Assembly (NCBI RefSeq): GCF_004912135.1
Contig: NZ_STGU01000003.1
Span: forward strand, 310,001-374,000
DNA length: 64,000 bases
Direction: 5' to 3'
Source: Rhizobium rosettiformans W3
GTDB taxonomy: Bacteria > Pseudomonadota > Alphaproteobacteria > Rhizobiales > Rhizobiaceae
How positions within the stretch are numbered: the first letter of the stretch is position 1; each line of letters begins with the position of its first letter. Under the pieces are notes generated by a model. It searched no databases, had not been told where the DNA came from, and saw only the letters and a list, made by a program, of their open reading frames with translations. The position numbers and the translations under genes were made by a program. Below are positions 61,187-64,000 of this stretch, piece by piece.

Positions 61187-63553
61187 ATGGGTGTTGAAGG
61201 AATCGGCGCGCGCGTGGCGCGCAAGGAAGACAAGCGCTTTTTGACCGGCAAGGGCCGGTATACTGACGACATGGTCGTCCCGGGCATGAAATATGCCTAT
61301 TTCGTCCGTTCGCCTTATGCGCATGCGAAGATCACGTCGATCGACGTCACCGCTGCAAAGGCCATGCCTGGCGTGATCGACGTTCTCGACGGCAAGCAGC
61401 TCTTGGCCGATGGTATCGGCAACCTGATCTGCGGCTGGATGATCCATTCCAAGGATGGCACGCCGATGAAGATGGGTGCCTGGCGTCCCCTGGCGCATGA
61501 GACCGTGCGTTACGTCGGTGACGCGGTTGCGATCGTCATTGCCGACAGCCTCGGCGAGGCGCGCGATGCCTCGGAAGCGGTGGTGGTCGAATATGAAGAG
61601 CTGCCTGTTGTCACCGGTGCCGTCGATGCGCTGAAACCGGGTGCGCCTCAACTGCATCCGGAAGCCCCCGGCAACCTGATCTTCGACTGGGAGATCGGCG
61701 ACAGCGCTGCGGCCGATGCAGCGATTGCCAGTGCTGCCCATGTCACCGAGATCGAGATCCTGAACAATCGCCTCTCGCCCAATCCGATGGAGCCGCGCGC
61801 GACGCTCGGCATCTACGACACGGCGGAAGATCACTATACCTGCTACACGACCTCGCAGAACCCGCATGTCGCACGTCTTGTGATGAGCGCCTTCTACAAT
61901 GTCGCGCCCGAACACAAGCTGCGCGTCATCGCGCCGGATGTCGGCGGTGGCTTCGGCTCGAAGATCTATATCTATCCGGAAGAGGTCGTCTGTCTCTGGG
62001 CGTCGAAGAAGACCGGCGTGCCGGTCAAGTGGACCGCTGACCGGACGGAGGCTTTCCTTACCGACGCGCATGGTCGTGACCATGTGTCGAAGGTGAAGAT
62101 GGCCTTCGACAAGGACCACAAGATCATCGGGTTGAAGGTCGACACCATCGCCAATCTCGGCGCCTACATGTCGCTCTTCTCGTCGTCGGTTCCGACCTAT
62201 CTCTACGCAACGCTGCTGTCTGGCCAGTATGCGATTCCGGCGATCCACGCGAATGTGCGGACCGTGTATACCAATACGGTGCCGGTTGATGCCTATCGTG
62301 GTGCCGGTCGTCCCGAGGCAACTTATCTCCTCGAACGCACCGTAGAGACGGCAGCCCGCGAACTCGGCATCTCGCCGGCAGAACTGCGCCGCAAGAACTT
62401 CGTGCGGACCTTCCCGTACCAGACGCCGGTCATCATGTGCTACGACGCGGGCGATTACGACGCCTCGCTCGAAGCGGCGATGAAGGCGGCTGACTGGAGC
62501 GGTTTTGAAGGCCGAAAGGCGGAAGCCGCTCGTCGCGGCAAGCTGCGCGGCATTGGCATGAGCTGCTATATCGAGGCCTGCGGCATCGCGCCGTCGGCGG
62601 CCGTCGGTTCGCTCGGGGCCGGTGTGGGCTTGTGGGAATCCGCCGAGGTCCGCGTCAACGCCGTCGGCACGGTCGAAGTCTTGACCGGCTCGCATAGCCA
62701 TGGCCAGGGTCACGAAACCACCTTCGCCCAGCTTGTTGCCGAGCGCTTGGGTGTACCGATCGACAATGTCTCGATCGTGCATGGCGATACCGACAAGGTG
62801 CAGATGGGCATGGGCACCTATGGCTCCCGCTCCGGCGCCGTCGGCATGTCGGCGATCGTCAAGGCGCTCGACAAGGTCGAAGCGAAGGCCAAGAAGATCG
62901 CCGCGCATCTGATGGAAGCCGACGAGAGCGATGTGGTCATCGAGAATGGCGAGCTGAAGGTTGCGGGTACCGACAAGTCGGTGCCGTGGTTCCAGGTGGC
63001 GCTCGCCGCCTACACCGCCCACAACCTGCCGTCGGGCATGGAGCCCGGTCTGAAGGAGGGGGCCTTCTACGACCCCTCAAACTTCACCTTCCCGGCCGGC
63101 TGCTACATCGCGGAAGTCGAGGTCGATCCGGATACCGGCAAGACCGACATCATCCAGTTCGTCGCCGCCGACGACTTCGGCAATATCATCAATCCGATGA
63201 TCGTCGAGGGCCAGGTGCATGGCGGCATTGCGCAAGGGATCGGCCAGGCGTTGCTCGAAGGCGTGCATTACGATCCGCAGACGGGCCAGCTTCTGACGGC
63301 AAGCTACATGGACTATGCCATGCCGCGCGCCGATGACCTGCCGTCCTTCAATGTCTCGCACCAGAACACGCCTTGCCCCGGCAATCCGCTCGGCATCAAG
63401 GGCTGCGGCGAGGCGGGCGCCATCGGGTCTCCGCCAGCGCTGATCAACGCGATCACCGATGCAATCGGCAACAACAACCTCAACATGCCGGCGACGCCGC
63501 TTGCCGTCTGGAGCGCGCTCCAGGCCAATGCGACCCGCCAGGCAGCCGAATAA
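61187..63553 (+). CDS. CoxL-like molybdopterin subunit (form II type)
   Basis: A 788-residue molybdenum-cofactor subunit of the xanthine oxidase family. The active-site loop is AYRGAGR at residues 369-375, the form II type; true CO dehydrogenase (form I) has AYxCSFR. Other motifs: DVGGGFGSKIYIYPEE, the C-terminal catalytic Glu in GCGEAGAIGSPPAL. Substrate therefore not established: an aldehyde, purine-like heterocycle or possibly CO with low efficiency. It follows coxS by 114 bp and precedes coxM by 11 bp; gene order S-L-M differs from coxMSL. Confidence 0.92.
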   Translation: MGVEGIGARVARKEDKRFLTGKGRYTDDMVVPGMKYAYFVRSPYAHAKITSIDVTAAKAMPGVIDVLDGKQLLADGIGNLICGWMIHSKDGTPMKMGAWRPLAHETVRYVGDAVAIVIADSLGEARDASEAVVVEYEELPVVTGAVDALKPGAPQLHPEAPGNLIFDWEIGDSAAADAAIASAAHVTEIEILNNRLSPNPMEPRATLGIYDTAEDHYTCYTTSQNPHVARLVMSAFYNVAPEHKLRVIAPDVGGGFGSKIYIYPEEVVCLWASKKTGVPVKWTADRTEAFLTDAHGRDHVSKVKMAFDKDHKIIGLKVDTIANLGAYMSLFSSSVPTYLYATLLSGQYAIPAIHANVRTVYTNTVPVDAYRGAGRPEATYLLERTVETAARELGISPAELRRKNFVRTFPYQTPVIMCYDAGDYDASLEAAMKAADWSGFEGRKAEAARRGKLRGIGMSCYIEACGIAPSAAVGSLGAGVGLWESAEVRVNAVGTVEVLTGSHSHGQGHETTFAQLVAERLGVPIDNVSIVHGDTDKVQMGMGTYGSRSGAVGMSAIVKALDKVEAKAKKIAAHLMEADESDVVIENGELKVAGTDKSVPWFQVALAAYTAHNLPSGMEPGLKEGAFYDPSNFTFPAGCYIAEVEVDPDTGKTDIIQFVAADDFGNIINPMIVEGQVHGGIAQGIGQALLEGVHYDPQTGQLLTASYMDYAMPRADDLPSFNVSHQNTPCPGNPLGIKGCGEAGAIGSPPALINAITDAIGNNNLNMPATPLAVWSALQANATRQAAE

Positions 63554-63564
63554 GGGAGAGGACC

Positions 63565-64000
63565 ATGCAGCTTTATCCAACCAGCTACCACCGCGCCTCT
63601 TCCATCGAGGATGCCGGCAAACTGCTCTCCGGCGCCGAAGACGGCAAGTTCATCGCCGGCGGGCAGACGCTGATCGCGGCGCTAAAACAGCGCCTCGCCC
63701 AGCCGTCGGACCTCGTTGACCTCAGGCATATCGAGGCTCTGAAGGGCATCAAGGTCGAGGGGCGCCGCGTCACCATCGGTGCGGCCGTCACCCATGCGGA
63801 CGTCGCCTCTTCCTCGGCGATCCGCGCCGTCTGCCCGGCGATCTCGAACCTCGCTTCGATGATCGGCGATCCGCACGTGCGTCACATGGGCACGATCGGC
63901 GGCTCCGTCGCCAATGACGATCCGGCCGCCGATTACCCGTCCGCCGTGCTCGGCCTTGGTGCCACCGTCGTCACCAATACCCGCGAGATCGCGGCCGACG
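63565..64000 (+). CDS. CoxM-like FAD subunit, cut by window edge
   Basis: The first 145 codons of a FAD-binding subunit (CoxM/xanthine dehydrogenase FAD domain). It opens MQLYPTSYHRASSIEDAGKL; AGGQTLIAALKQRLAQP is the FAD pyrophosphate-loop motif; GDPHVRHMGTIGGSVANDD is the second FAD motif. The C-terminus lies beyond 64000. GGGAGAGG precedes the ATG. It completes the three-subunit set with the upstream genes. Confidence 0.93.
   Translation, partial: MQLYPTSYHRASSIEDAGKLLSGAEDGKFIAGGQTLIAALKQRLAQPSDLVDLRHIEALKGIKVEGRRVTIGAAVTHADVASSSAIRAVCPAISNLASMIGDPHVRHMGTIGGSVANDDPAADYPSAVLGLGATVVTNTREIAAD

Noticed and set aside
61187..63553. Form I carbon monoxide dehydrogenase large subunit
   Set aside because: The active-site loop is AYRGAGR, not AYxCSFR, so a true CO dehydrogenase call is not supported.

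Overview
The window looks like a chromosomal segment of an alphaproteobacterium of the family Rhizobiaceae (Agrobacterium/Rhizobium/Pseudorhizobium-like). The evidence is high GC content, the rhizobial order hemD-hemC / tsaD-gpsA / sdhCDAB / mdh-sucCDAB-lpdA / xerC-priA / atpHAGDC, a Brucella-type Omp19 lipoprotein, a consensus CtrA box and a RIME-like palindromic repeat. Genus and species cannot be fixed from the sequence alone. No tRNA, rRNA, CRISPR array, insertion sequence, prophage or recognisable defence system was seen.

Layout. (1) 1-5.6 kb: heme genes hemD (cut by the left edge) and hemC face a tight five-gene operon, tsaD-gpsA-yciI-EVE-METTL20-like methyltransferase. A small secreted His-rich protein converges on it and has a perfect CtrA-type box just upstream. 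(2) 5.8-22.1 kb: the TCA-cycle block sdhCDAB, then omp19, zapE, mdh-sucCD-sucAB and lpdA. MAPEG, periplasmic and SDR genes lie between sucB and lpdA. A perfect 16-bp stem lies between sucD and sucA. (3) 22.1-29.1 kb: cytochrome b561, DUF2867, TraB/GumN, xerC, an acyltransferase, priA and a small membrane protein. (4) 29.3-34.4 kb: the F1 ATP synthase operon atpHAGDC, closed by a strong intrinsic terminator.

After atpC the content becomes accessory. (5) 34.4-39.7 kb: a minus-strand LysR-ALDH-enolase-superfamily-GMC oxidoreductase cassette, probably for sugar-acid catabolism. Its enolase-superfamily member has Gly where the first Mg ligand is expected. (6) 39.9-50.4 kb: an L-lactate dehydrogenase-type enzyme, an SqrR/BigR-like ArsR regulator, a LysR regulator, a complete soluble NAD-dependent molybdenum formate dehydrogenase operon (fdsG-B-A-fdhD-fdsD), and an oxalate/formate-family transporter. 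A 29-bp perfect inverted repeat splits fdsB from fdsA. (7) 50.4-53.7 kb: an asparaginase, cheW, a decapitated chemoreceptor remnant, and a divergent arginase/Lrp pair. (8) 53.7-60.3 kb: tamB-tamA and a glycine-zipper lipoprotein. (9) 60.6-64 kb: a coxS-coxL-coxM molybdenum hydroxylase of the AYRGAGR type, cut by the right edge.

Functionally, the core half supplies the TCA cycle, respiratory complex II and F1-ATPase. The accessory half adds electron-donor and carbon options (formate, lactate, a sugar acid or alcohol, arginine, asparagine, and an aldehyde or heterocycle for the Cox-like enzyme), several with an adjacent dedicated regulator. No complete new system is proven. The best leads are the atypical enolase-superfamily cassette, the formate dehydrogenase locus next to a probable thiol-sensing repressor, and the rearrangement that removed most of a chemoreceptor gene.
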